Shown piece by piece: positions 57,399 to 64,000 of a DNA stretch of 64,000 nt. Source of the DNA: Polynucleobacter sp. AP-Latsch-80-C2 (GTDB taxonomy: Bacteria; Pseudomonadota; Gammaproteobacteria; Burkholderiales; Burkholderiaceae); contig NZ_JACVOY010000002.1 of NCBI RefSeq assembly GCF_018882185.1, forward strand, positions 248,001 to 312,000, in the 5' to 3' direction. The translations under genes were made by a program, and so were the position numbers. The notes below the pieces were generated by a model. That model was not told the DNA's origin. It did no database searches and worked only from the letters and a program-made list of their open reading frames with translations. The number at the start of each line of letters is the position of its first letter. Position 1 is the stretch's first letter.

Positions 57399-59222
57399 AT
57401 GAGACATTCATCGGGACGCCATCACAGTAGTGCAGATTCAAAAACACCAGGACGAGGTGATTGGCGCGTCATTCGCGATCTCTTACCCTATCTTTTAGAG
57501 TATCGCTTTCGAGTCATCATTGCGCTGAGCTGTTTAATAGCCGCAAAAGTTGCCAACTTAGGCATTCCAATTGTGATGAAAGAGTTAATCAACTCTTTGG
57601 ATGTCAATGCAAGCTCACCCCAAGTCCTTCTAGTAGTTCCTTTGGGGATCATTCTGGCCTATGGCTTACTGCGAATTTCTGCATCTCTGTTTACGGAATT
57701 GCGCGAAGCCTTATTTGCAAAGGTAACGCAGAACGCGGTTCGAAAAGTGGCCTTACAAGTTTTTGAGCACTTACATTCATTAGCGTTGAGCTTTCATTTG
57801 GCGCGTCAAACTGGTGGCGTGAGTCGCGATATTGAACGTGGCACTCGTGGTATTCAATCACTGATTTCGTATTCTCTATATAGCATTCTGCCAACACTCA
57901 TTGAGTTCTGTTTAGTGCTGGGATATTTTGCCTACTCCTATGACATTTGGTTTGCAGCTATTACTCTAGCTGCTCTAGTGATTTACATTGGCTTTACGAT
58001 TGTGGTGACTGAATGGCGTACCCATTACCGCCGCACCATGAATGATATGGATTCCAAGGCCAATCAAAAAGCAATCGATTCATTATTGAATTTTGAGACG
58101 GTGAAGTATTTCGGTAATGAGGCTTTTGAAGCTAGCCGCTATGACGAGAACCTTTTACGTTATCAAGCTGCGGCTGTTAAGTCGCAAAAGACTTTGGCCA
58201 TCCTTAACCTAGGCCAGCAAATCATTATTGCTACCGGCTTGATGTTGATTCTGTGGCGATCTACTGTTGGAGTAGTTAATGGCAGCATGACATTGGGTGA
58301 TTTGGTTCTGGTGAATACCTTGATGATTCAGCTCTATATTCCGCTCAATTTCCTTGGCGTTATCTATCGAGAAATTAAACAATCCCTAACGGATATGGAT
58401 CGGATGTTTTCTTTACTCAATACTGAGAAAGATATTGCTGATTCACTAGATGCAAAGATATTGCAAATCCATAATCGTGAGCTTGGCCCCGATGTGCGAT
58501 TTGAGCACGTGTCTTTTCATTACGAGAGTAAGCGAGAGATTTTGCGCGATGTGAGTTTTAATATCCCTGCCGGTACGATCACTGCCGTAGTTGGGCAAAG
58601 CGGCGCAGGCAAAAGTACTCTCGCTAGATTGTTGTTCCGTTTTTACGATGTGCAGACTGGAAAAGTCTTAATTGATGGCCAGAATATTGAGGATGTTACT
58701 CAGGCAAGCTTACGCAAGGCCATTGGTATCGTTCCTCAGGACACAGTTTTATTTAATGACACGATTGGCTACAACATTGCCTACGGTAATCCATCAGCAT
58801 CCATCGAAGAAGTGCACGAGGCTGCCCGGGCCGCTCAAATTGATGGCTTTATCAAACGCCTACCGGATGGATATGACACTCAGGTGGGCGAAAGGGGCTT
58901 AAAGCTATCCGGCGGCGAGAAACAGCGAGTGGCAATTGCAAGAACTTTGCTTAAAAAACCAGCCATGCTCATTTTTGATGAGGCGACTTCCGCCTTAGAT
59001 TCCAAAACTGAGCGCGCCTTTCAGGATGAGTTGCTCAGCTTAGCTAAAAACCGAACTACCTTGATCATTGCTCATCGTTTATCAACCATTATTCATGCCG
59101 ATCAAATCTTGGTGATGGAGCATGGGCAAATTGTCGAGCGCGGAACCCATGTAGAACTGCTGGCGGCAAATGGTAGATATGCAGAGATGTGGCAAATGCA
59201 AGAGCGTGCAGCGCTTGATTAG
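57399..59222 (+). CDS. Atm1-type ABC exporter (fused permease and ATPase)
   Basis: A 607-residue half-transporter. A six-helix membrane domain (residues about 30-320) precedes the ATPase with Walker A GQSGAGKSTLARLL, signature LSGGEKQRVAIART and Walker B MLIFDEATSALDS. It resembles Atm1/HMT exporters, which move glutathione-linked sulfur or metal compounds; MsbA is less likely. The substrate is inferred from family only. It lies 9 bp before glycerate kinase. Confidence 0.88.
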   Translation: MRHSSGRHHSSADSKTPGRGDWRVIRDLLPYLLEYRFRVIIALSCLIAAKVANLGIPIVMKELINSLDVNASSPQVLLVVPLGIILAYGLLRISASLFTELREALFAKVTQNAVRKVALQVFEHLHSLALSFHLARQTGGVSRDIERGTRGIQSLISYSLYSILPTLIEFCLVLGYFAYSYDIWFAAITLAALVIYIGFTIVVTEWRTHYRRTMNDMDSKANQKAIDSLLNFETVKYFGNEAFEASRYDENLLRYQAAAVKSQKTLAILNLGQQIIIATGLMLILWRSTVGVVNGSMTLGDLVLVNTLMIQLYIPLNFLGVIYREIKQSLTDMDRMFSLLNTEKDIADSLDAKILQIHNRELGPDVRFEHVSFHYESKREILRDVSFNIPAGTITAVVGQSGAGKSTLARLLFRFYDVQTGKVLIDGQNIEDVTQASLRKAIGIVPQDTVLFNDTIGYNIAYGNPSASIEEVHEAARAAQIDGFIKRLPDGYDTQVGERGLKLSGGEKQRVAIARTLLKKPAMLIFDEATSALDSKTERAFQDELLSLAKNRTTLIIAHRLSTIIHADQILVMEHGQIVERGTHVELLAANGRYAEMWQMQERAALD

Positions 59223-59231
59223 AATAATTAA

Positions 59232-60566
59232 ATGACAATGTCCTTATCTACAGAAGATATTCTTAAGAATGCCTTTGCTGCAGCGGTAGCTGTCGCTGAC
59301 CCCCAAGTCATTGTTCCGCAGTATTTAGCAAAAATATTTCCTGCTGGACAAGAGCCCAAAGGCAAATGCTTAGTAGTTGGGGCAGGTAAAGCAAGCGCTT
59401 CTATGGCAAGCGCTTTAGAGGCTTACGCAAAAACCCATTGGCCTACAGTTGAACTTGAGGGCGTCGTGCTAACACGCTACGGACATGGCTCTCCAACTAC
59501 TTCTATTCGTATTGTTGAGGCAGGTCATCCAGTGCCTGATCAAGCGGGAATGGATGGCGCAAAGGCTATATTGGCTTTAACTAAAGCCTTAAATGTAGGC
59601 GATGTATTGATTGCTCTCGTTTCTGGAGGGGGCTCTAGTCTACTGACCTTGCCGCAAGAGGGCATCAGCATCGACGACATGCGCATGACGACCGAGGCCC
59701 TGTTACGCAGTGGTGCGCCGATCGAAGAAATGAATGTTGTACGCAAACATTTATCTGCCATTTTGGGGGGTAACTTAGCAAGGGTTGCTACTGCTCAGGG
59801 TGCGCGTGTTGAAGCGCTATTGATTTCGGATGTCACTGGTGACCAGCCTGCAGATATTGCTAGCGGTCCCTTTGCAGCTGATTACTCCACATATCAAGAT
59901 GCCTTCGATATTTTGCAAAAATATGGCCTCGGTAAGGATCTTATTCCGGCTTCAGTTCTGAATCATTTACAACAAGGGGTTGCAGGAGAAAAGCCAGAGA
60001 CTCTTAAAGATGCAGACTTGCTGAATGCACAAGTAACTAATCACGTAATTGCCACTTCCTATAAAAGTTTAGAAGCTGCAGCAGACTATGTTCGAACTCA
60101 AGGTTATGAGCCAATCATTTTGGGCGACACGATTACTGGCGAGGCGCAAGAAGTTGGTATTAGCCAAGCGAAGCTTGTTCATGAGCATTTGACCAAAGAC
60201 AAAACAGAGAAACCTTTAGCCTTAATCTCCGGTGGTGAGTGCACAGTCACCATTCCGGTGGGTTTCAAAGGGCGAGGTGGTCGCTGTAGTGAATATTTGC
60301 TTTCTCTATTTGCTGCTACCCAAGACCTACCTACTATTGCTGGCTTAGCAGCTGATACCGATGGTATTGACGGTAGCCAGAAGAATGCCGGGGCTTGGTT
60401 CACGGGGGATACTCGTAAAGCTAGTCAGGCTAAAGGCATTTCACCAGAGCCCTTCTTAAAGGCGCATGACTGCTTTGGCTTCTTTGCAGAATTAGGCGCT
60501 TTAGTGGAAACTGGCCCTACACTTACGAATGTGAATGATTTCCGCATCATCTTGCTCAATAAATAA
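59232..60566 (+). CDS. Glycerate 2-kinase (MOFRL family)
   Basis: A 444-residue kinase of the GckA/TtuD type, making 2-phosphoglycerate from glycerate. It has [22 protein letters not shown] and the C-terminal MOFRL domain with SGGECTVT and [13 protein letters not shown]. It may join glycolate- or tartronate-derived carbon to gpmA. The stop is one base before the pyrC ATG. Confidence 0.92.
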   Translation: MTMSLSTEDILKNAFAAAVAVADPQVIVPQYLAKIFPAGQEPKGKCLVVGAGKASASMASALEAYAKTHWPTVELEGVVLTRYGHGSPTTSIRIVEAGHPVPDQAGMDGAKAILALTKALNVGDVLIALVSGGGSSLLTLPQEGISIDDMRMTTEALLRSGAPIEEMNVVRKHLSAILGGNLARVATAQGARVEALLISDVTGDQPADIASGPFAADYSTYQDAFDILQKYGLGKDLIPASVLNHLQQGVAGEKPETLKDADLLNAQVTNHVIATSYKSLEAAADYVRTQGYEPIILGDTITGEAQEVGISQAKLVHEHLTKDKTEKPLALISGGECTVTIPVGFKGRGGRCSEYLLSLFAATQDLPTIAGLAADTDGIDGSQKNAGAWFTGDTRKASQAKGISPEPFLKAHDCFGFFAELGALVETGPTLTNVNDFRIILLNK

Positions 60567-60567
60567 T

Positions 60568-61626
60568 ATGTCTAATAGCCCTACACAAATTCAACTGACT
60601 CAGCCAGACGATTGGCACTTACACATTCGTGATGGCGAGGTCATGAAAGATGTGTTAGCAGACACCGCAAGACAATTTGCGCGTGCCATCATCATGCCGA
60701 ACCTCAAGCCACCAGTCACCACTGTAGATTTGGCTCAGGCTTATCAAGCGCGTATTCAAACAAACCTCAATCTATTGGGAGTCACTAGTTTTACGCCGTT
60801 GATGACTTTATATCTCACCGACAATACTTCTGCAGAGGAAGTGCGTAAGGCTAAGGCTGCAGGTATTGCAGCGTTTAAGTTATACCCTGCAGGCGCAACA
60901 ACAAATAGTGATGCTGGCGTAAGCGATTTGAAGCATTGTCATGCGGCATTAGAGGCGATGCAAGCTGTAGGCATGCCACTCTTGGTTCATGGTGAAGTCA
61001 CGAGTTCTGACATTGATATCTTCGATCGTGAAGCCGTCTTTATCGACACGGTGCTAGATCCTTTACGCAAAACGTTTCCAGATCTCAAGATTGTGTTTGA
61101 GCACATCACTACCAAACAAGCAGCGCACTATGTGCGTGATGCCGCGACCGGTGGGAAAAATACCATTGCAGCAACTATTACTCCACAACATTTGTTGATG
61201 AATCGCAATGCGATATTTGCTGGTGGAATTCGTCCACACAATTATTGTTTACCAGTGCTTAAGCGTGAAGAGCATCGAGTAGCTTTATTAGATGCCGCGA
61301 CGAGTGGTAATCCCCGTTTCTTTTTGGGAACCGATAGCGCCCCACACGCGAAGGGTGCTAAAGAAGCTGCCTGTGGATGTGCAGGTTGCTATAGTGCTTT
61401 CAATGCTTTAGGTTTATATGCTGAAGCATTTGAAAGTGTTGGCAAGTTAGATCAGCTGGAAGGGTTTGCGAGTTTCTTTGGGCCAGATTTTTATTCCTTG
61501 CCGCGCAATAGCCAAAAAATTACTTTAGTAAAGCAAGCTCAAAATATTCCTGCTGAATTGCCATTGGGTGATGCCACTATTGTTCCGCTGCGTGCTGGCG
61601 AAACCATTGCTTGGTCCCTCGTTTAA
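60568..61626 (+). CDS. pyrC: Dihydroorotase (class II)
   Basis: A 352-residue-class zinc enzyme (about 351 residues after the start chosen) that closes dihydroorotate in pyrimidine synthesis. Metal ligands are in [10 protein letters not shown], the carboxylated lysine in [12 protein letters not shown], further histidines in LVHGEV and FEHITT, and the aspartate in GTDSAPH. The ATG at 60568 was chosen; the frame runs into the kinase gene upstream. It precedes rnpB. Confidence 0.95.
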   Translation: MSNSPTQIQLTQPDDWHLHIRDGEVMKDVLADTARQFARAIIMPNLKPPVTTVDLAQAYQARIQTNLNLLGVTSFTPLMTLYLTDNTSAEEVRKAKAAGIAAFKLYPAGATTNSDAGVSDLKHCHAALEAMQAVGMPLLVHGEVTSSDIDIFDREAVFIDTVLDPLRKTFPDLKIVFEHITTKQAAHYVRDAATGGKNTIAATITPQHLLMNRNAIFAGGIRPHNYCLPVLKREEHRVALLDAATSGNPRFFLGTDSAPHAKGAKEAACGCAGCYSAFNALGLYAEAFESVGKLDQLEGFASFFGPDFYSLPRNSQKITLVKQAQNIPAELPLGDATIVPLRAGETIAWSLV

Positions 61627-61661
61627 TTACACAATCTTTCGCTAAATTTCTCCGACTGCGT

Positions 61662-61667
61662 TAGACT
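61662..61667 (+). promoter_or_regulatory. Candidate -10 box of rnpB
   Basis: TAGACT followed by six bases and the first base of the P1 stem at 61674. This fits a transcript that starts at the mature 5' end. The -35 is unclear. Confidence 0.4.
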
Positions 61668-61673
61668 GCAGGC

Positions 61674-61980
61674 GCAGAGTCAATTGGGCAATCGCCGCCT
61701 CTTTATTGAGGGGGAGGAAAGTCCGGACTCCATAGGGAAGGGTGATGGCTAACGGCCATCCACGGCGACGTGAGGAATAGGGCCACAGAGACGAGCGTAT
61801 TTAGTTACGGTGAAACGCGGTAACCTCCACCCGGAGCAATCCCAAGTAAGCAGGCGATGAGGCGTCCCGCTGAGTCTGCGGGTAGGGAGCTTGAGCCGTC
61901 AGGTAACTGCCGGCCTAGAGGAATGATTGCCCCTAGATGCAAATCTAGGCGACAGAATCCGGCTTATCGATTGACTCTGC
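61674..61980 (+). ncRNA. rnpB: RNase P RNA (type A)
   Basis: A 307-nt catalytic RNA that trims tRNA 5' ends. GCAGAGTCAAT at the 5' end pairs with ATTGACTCTGC at the 3' end (P1). The conserved core GAGGAAAGTCCGGACTCC and the ACAGAATCCGGCTTATCG block near the 3' end are unmistakable. It lies after pyrC and ends 2 bp before the stop of convergent osmC. I see no separate terminator. Confidence 0.96.
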
Positions 61981-61982
61981 AC

Positions 61983-62405
61983 TTATTCTGAAACGATATC
62001 GATGCTGTAGGTAATTTCCGCCGTCTTTGCCAGCATGGTGGTTGCTGAGCAGTATTTTTCATGGGAAAGCTTTACAGCCCGCTCAACTTTGGAGCGCTCG
62101 AGGTCTTTGCCCGTTACCGTGAAATGCAAATTGATCTTGGTAAATACCTTGGGCTCAACTTCAGCCCTTTCGGCAACCAGCTTGACATCACAAGCGCTAA
62201 CCGCCTGTTTGGCACGCTGTAGGATTAAAACCACATCAAAGGCCGAGCAGCCGCCGGTTCCAGCCAGAATCAGCTCCATGGGCCTTGGGGCGCTATTTTG
62301 ACCACCTGCGTCAGGTGGTCCATCCATTTTGACGGTATGTCCACTTCCAGTTTCAGCTGAAAAAGCCATTCCGCCATTACCCAACCAAGTTACTCGACAT
62401 TCCAT
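61983..62405 (-). CDS. OsmC/Ohr-family peroxiredoxin-like protein
   Basis: A 140-residue protein of the OsmC family (YhfA-type), which can reduce organic peroxides with two cysteines. C75-type GGCSAFDVV and EKYCSATTML hold the reactive pair. MECRVTWLGNGGM is the start. It is transcribed toward rnpB. An AGGAAT Shine-Dalgarno precedes the ATG. Confidence 0.9.
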   Translation of the reverse strand: MECRVTWLGNGGMAFSAETGSGHTVKMDGPPDAGGQNSAPRPMELILAGTGGCSAFDVVLILQRAKQAVSACDVKLVAERAEVEPKVFTKINLHFTVTGKDLERSKVERAVKLSHEKYCSATTMLAKTAEITYSIDIVSE

Positions 62406-62420
62406 ATTAGTAATTCCTAC

Positions 62421-62426
62421 ATTTTA
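62421..62426 (-). promoter_or_regulatory. Candidate -10 box of osmC
   Basis: TAAAAT on the minus strand, 15 bp before the ATG. The short leader would still include the Shine-Dalgarno. Confidence 0.35.
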
Positions 62427-62497
62427 AAAATTAATCAATGATATCAATAGTTTAGATACTTCGCTGATGCAAAAGTTGTTGCACAGCAACATAAAAG

Positions 62498-62515
62498 TCT
62501 TGATTTTGGTCAAGA
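62498..62515. repeat. Inverted repeat upstream of the small RNA promoter
   Basis: TCTTGA, six bases, TCAAGA, three bases before the putative -35. It is a candidate operator for the small RNA gene. A shorter GTTG/CAAC repeat lies near 62475-62490. Confidence 0.35.
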
Positions 62516-62518
62516 TTC

Positions 62519-62548
62519 TTGCACCGCACCAAGTTTTTTGTGTAGAAT
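62519..62548 (+). promoter_or_regulatory. Candidate promoter of the small RNA
   Basis: TTGCAC (62519-62524), 18-base spacer, TAGAAT (62543-62548). The expected start is near 62555, just before the first hairpin. Confidence 0.6.
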
Positions 62549-62554
62549 AACCAT

Positions 62555-62656
62555 ATTGGTAGTCAGTCTTATACAAGACTGCGACTTACCTCCCAGTGTC
62601 TCCTCCACCCAAACATAGGTGGATTCCAACCCAGGACTCGTTCCTGGGTTTTTTTT
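62555..62656 (+). ncRNA. Candidate trans-acting small RNA with anti-Shine-Dalgarno motif
   Basis: About 102 nt with promoter and terminator, and no ORF worth coding. Hairpin 1 pairs 62561-62570 with 62575-62586 (10 bp, two-base bulge). Hairpin 2 pairs TCCACC with GGTGGA (62604-62623). Hairpin 3 is the terminator. Between hairpins 1 and 2 is CCTCCC (62589-62594), exactly complementary to a Shine-Dalgarno; a second CCTCC is at 62602-62606, partly in stem 2. The layout recalls Betaproteobacterial toxic/anti-SD sRNAs, from memory and uncertain. A processed rplM leader is an alternative. Confidence 0.65.
62628..62656 (+). terminator. Rho-independent terminator of the small RNA
   Basis: AACCCAGGA, CTCGT, TCCTGGGTT then a run of eight T including the last two stem bases. 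There is no plus-strand gene upstream that needs it except the small RNA. Confidence 0.9.
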
Positions 62657-62814
62657 AGGTTACAATTCAAGGCTTTACTGAATTACCGAACCAGTCAGCG
62701 GTAATTGTTTTACCAGTGAAATTGCAGAATCTGCGAGCTTGCAAACATAAGCAGGGCCAAGGTGGACGTAGTTTTGTTGAAGTAATTTTTTTGACTATAA
62801 CAATTTGAGAAATC
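62657..62814 (+). promoter_or_regulatory. rplM leader with alternative hairpins
   Basis: The 158 bases before rplM hold no ORF. AATTACCG (62681-62688) pairs with CGGTAATT (62699-62706); GGTAA of that arm can instead pair with TTACC (62710-62714). A GCAG/CTGC hairpin lies near 62723-62733. TTGTTG (62774-62779) and TATAAC (62796-62801) could be a promoter with a 7-nt leader, which would skip the structured part. The Shine-Dalgarno before rplM is weak. Confidence 0.45.
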
Positions 62815-63243
62815 ATGAAAACTTTTTCTGCAAAATCCCATGAGGTAGTGCATGAATGGTTCGTGATTGACGCTACGGACAAAGTCCTCGGTCGTGTCGC
62901 CAGTGAAGTGGCACTCCGTCTACGCGGCAAGCACAAGCCTGAATACACCCCACACGTTGATACCGGCGACTTCATTGTTGTCATCAACTCTTCTAAGCTG
63001 CGTGTTACAGGCACAAAAGGCTTGAACAAAATTTATTACCGTCACAGCGGATACCCAGGTGGTATTAGCTCGACTAACTTCGACAAGATGCAAGACCGTT
63101 TCCCAGGCCGTGCTTTGGAGAAGGCTGTGAAGGGTATGTTGCCAAAAGGCCCACTAGGCTATGCCATGATCAAGAAATTAAAAGTCTACGGCGACGCCAA
63201 TCATCCGCATGCGGCTCAACAGCCAAAAGCGTTAGAGATTTAA
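62815..63243 (+). CDS. rplM: Ribosomal protein uL13
   Basis: A 142-residue 50S protein that binds 23S rRNA early in assembly. It has [33 protein letters not shown] (quoted here only as the start and end of one block), [18 protein letters not shown] and the [15 protein letters not shown] end. It lies 9 bp before rpsI. The family often regulates its own leader. Confidence 0.97.
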   Translation: MKTFSAKSHEVVHEWFVIDATDKVLGRVASEVALRLRGKHKPEYTPHVDTGDFIVVINSSKLRVTGTKGLNKIYYRHSGYPGGISSTNFDKMQDRFPGRALEKAVKGMLPKGPLGYAMIKKLKVYGDANHPHAAQQPKALEI

Positions 63244-63252
63244 GGAAACCAA

Positions 63253-63654
63253 ATGGCTATTAATTACGGAAATTGGAATTACGGTACCGGTCGTCGCAAG
63301 AGTTCTGTGGCGCGTGTATTCATTAAATCTGGCAAAGGCGAAATTATCGTTAACGGTAAGCCTATCGATGCTTATTTTGCTCGTGAAACATCACGCATGA
63401 TCGCTCGTCAGCCTTTGGCTCTCACAGCCCACTTAACGACCTTTGATATCAAAGTAAACGTTTCTGGTGGCGGTGAAACTGGCCAAGCTGGTGCAGTTCG
63501 TCATGGCGTTACACGTGCATTGATCGACTACGACAACGCATTGAAGCCAGCCCTGTCTAAAGCAGGTTTGGTTACTCGCGATGCTCGTGAAGTTGAGCGT
63601 AAGAAGGTTGGTCTGCACGGCGCGCGTCGTCGTAAGCAGTTCAGCAAGCGCTAA
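63253..63654 (+). CDS. rpsI: Ribosomal protein uS9
   Basis: A 133-residue 30S protein whose C-terminal tail reaches the P-site tRNA. It has [14 protein letters not shown], the [19 protein letters not shown] segment and the basic end [16 protein letters not shown] precedes the ATG. It is the second gene of rplM-rpsI, ended by a terminator. Confidence 0.97.
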   Translation: MAINYGNWNYGTGRRKSSVARVFIKSGKGEIIVNGKPIDAYFARETSRMIARQPLALTAHLTTFDIKVNVSGGGETGQAGAVRHGVTRALIDYDNALKPALSKAGLVTRDAREVERKKVGLHGARRRKQFSKR

Positions 63655-63680
63655 TTCTTTCAGTCGCTTCAGTTTTATCG

Positions 63681-63709
63681 AAAGGGTCGCGCAAGCGGCC
63701 CTTTTTGTT
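63681..63709 (+). terminator. Rho-independent terminator after rpsI
   Basis: AAAGGGTCGC, GCAA, GCGGCCCTTT with one G-U pair, then TTG and more T. It lies 27 bp after the rpsI stop. Confidence 0.85.
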
Positions 63710-63727
63710 TCTACAATTGAGGTATTC

Positions 63728-63749
63728 AGAAGTTTGAAAGAAAACTTCT
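63728..63749. repeat. Inverted repeat before argC
   Basis: AGAAGTTT, six bases, AAACTTCT, an 8-bp repeat 25 bp upstream of the argC ATG. No T-tail. It may be an operator or leader hairpin for argC. Confidence 0.4.
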
Positions 63750-63774
63750 CATGGTCAGTAATTTGGAGAATCAC

Positions 63775-64000
63775 ATGATTAAGGTTGGCATCGTTGGCGG
63801 TACTGGTTATACCGGAGTGGAATTGTTGCGTTTATTAGCGCAGCATCCTGAGGTACAAATTGTTGCCATTACTTCTCGGACAGAAGCTGGCATGCCGGTA
63901 GCTGAGATGTTCCCATCTTTGCGTGGCCGTGTTGATTTGAAATTCACGACACCGGATGAATCTAACCTAAATCAGTGTGATGTAGTGTTCTTTGCAACGC
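63775..64000 (+). CDS. argC: N-acetyl-gamma-glutamyl-phosphate reductase, N-terminal part
   Basis: The first 75 codons of argC; the gene leaves the window. [21 protein letters not shown] is the NADP-binding start, and the [13 protein letters not shown] segment agrees. The enzyme makes N-acetylglutamate semialdehyde for arginine. TTGGAG lies 7 bp before the ATG. rpsI-argC is a usual betaproteobacterial neighbourhood. Confidence 0.93.
   Translation, partial: MIKVGIVGGTGYTGVELLRLLAQHPEVQIVAITSRTEAGMPVAEMFPSLRGRVDLKFTTPDESNLNQCDVVFFAT

Overview
The window looks like a chromosomal housekeeping segment of a betaproteobacterium in the Burkholderiales. From memory of protein sequences and gene order, the closest fit is the freshwater genus Polynucleobacter; no database search was possible. 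Supporting signs are a caa3-like cytochrome oxidase cluster with ctaG, DUF2970, SURF1, ctaA, ctaB and SCO, the order lolB-ispE-tRNA-Gln-prs-rplY-pth, an lpt/kds cluster next to hpf-ptsN-hprK-rapZ, and rplM-rpsI-argC. Genes are very tightly packed. Many start and stop codons overlap, and convergent genes often end within a few bases of each other. I see no transposon, prophage, CRISPR array or obvious island.

Layout. 1-7.4 kb: end of ptsI, moeB-like, ctpA, gpmA, then rhodanese-grxC-secB-gpsA, trmL-comF and a divergent BioC-like methyltransferase. 7.5-16.6 kb: aerobic terminal oxidase subunits, copper and haem A assembly factors. 16.6-18.5 kb: rpoH (with a perfect CIRCE operator) and ftsY. 18.6-23.3 kb: two M16 peptidases, rsmD, coaD, ferredoxin, pth. 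23.4-27.7 kb: rplY, prs, tRNA-Gln, ispE and a TPR-LolB fusion. 27.7-29.7 kb: mutM-mutY for oxidised guanine repair. 29.6-36.0 kb: rapZ, hprK, ptsN, hpf, lptB-A-C, kdsC-D. Here rpoN, usually between lptB and hpf, is missing. 36-46 kb: KefB-like antiporter, uvrA, MFS, ssb, queF, a 5'-nucleotidase, ilvA. 46-54 kb: a giant FAD/Fe-S oxidoreductase, DUF971, and the ubiquinone genes ubiE, ubiJ, ubiB with a Tim44-like protein. 54-61.6 kb: DUF502, aspS, nudB-like, Atm1-type ABC exporter, glycerate kinase, pyrC. 61.6-64 kb: RNase P RNA, OsmC, a probable unannotated small RNA, rplM, rpsI and the start of argC.

How the genes work together. The main themes are aerobic respiration (oxidase, haem A, ubiquinone, SCO/SURF1/CtaG), outer-membrane biogenesis (Kdo synthesis, Lpt transport, LolB), protein quality control and secretion (SecB, FtsY, RpoH, peptidases), translation (tRNA, ribosomal proteins, AspRS, Pth, RNase P), and a regulatory rather than sugar-importing PTS branch (PtsI, HprK, PtsN, RapZ).

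The most interesting signals are non-coding. A TAnnnT -10 box followed by exactly six bases and the ATG recurs at divergent gene pairs, which points to leaderless transcripts. A three-hairpin small RNA carrying an exposed CCTCCC anti-Shine-Dalgarno motif lies upstream of rplM. A perfect 12-bp hairpin covers the start region of the DUF502 gene. Protein oddities are a cysteine-free TPR-LolB fusion, a BioC-like methyltransferase without the glycine-rich SAM motif, and a MutY with a stretched iron-sulfur loop.
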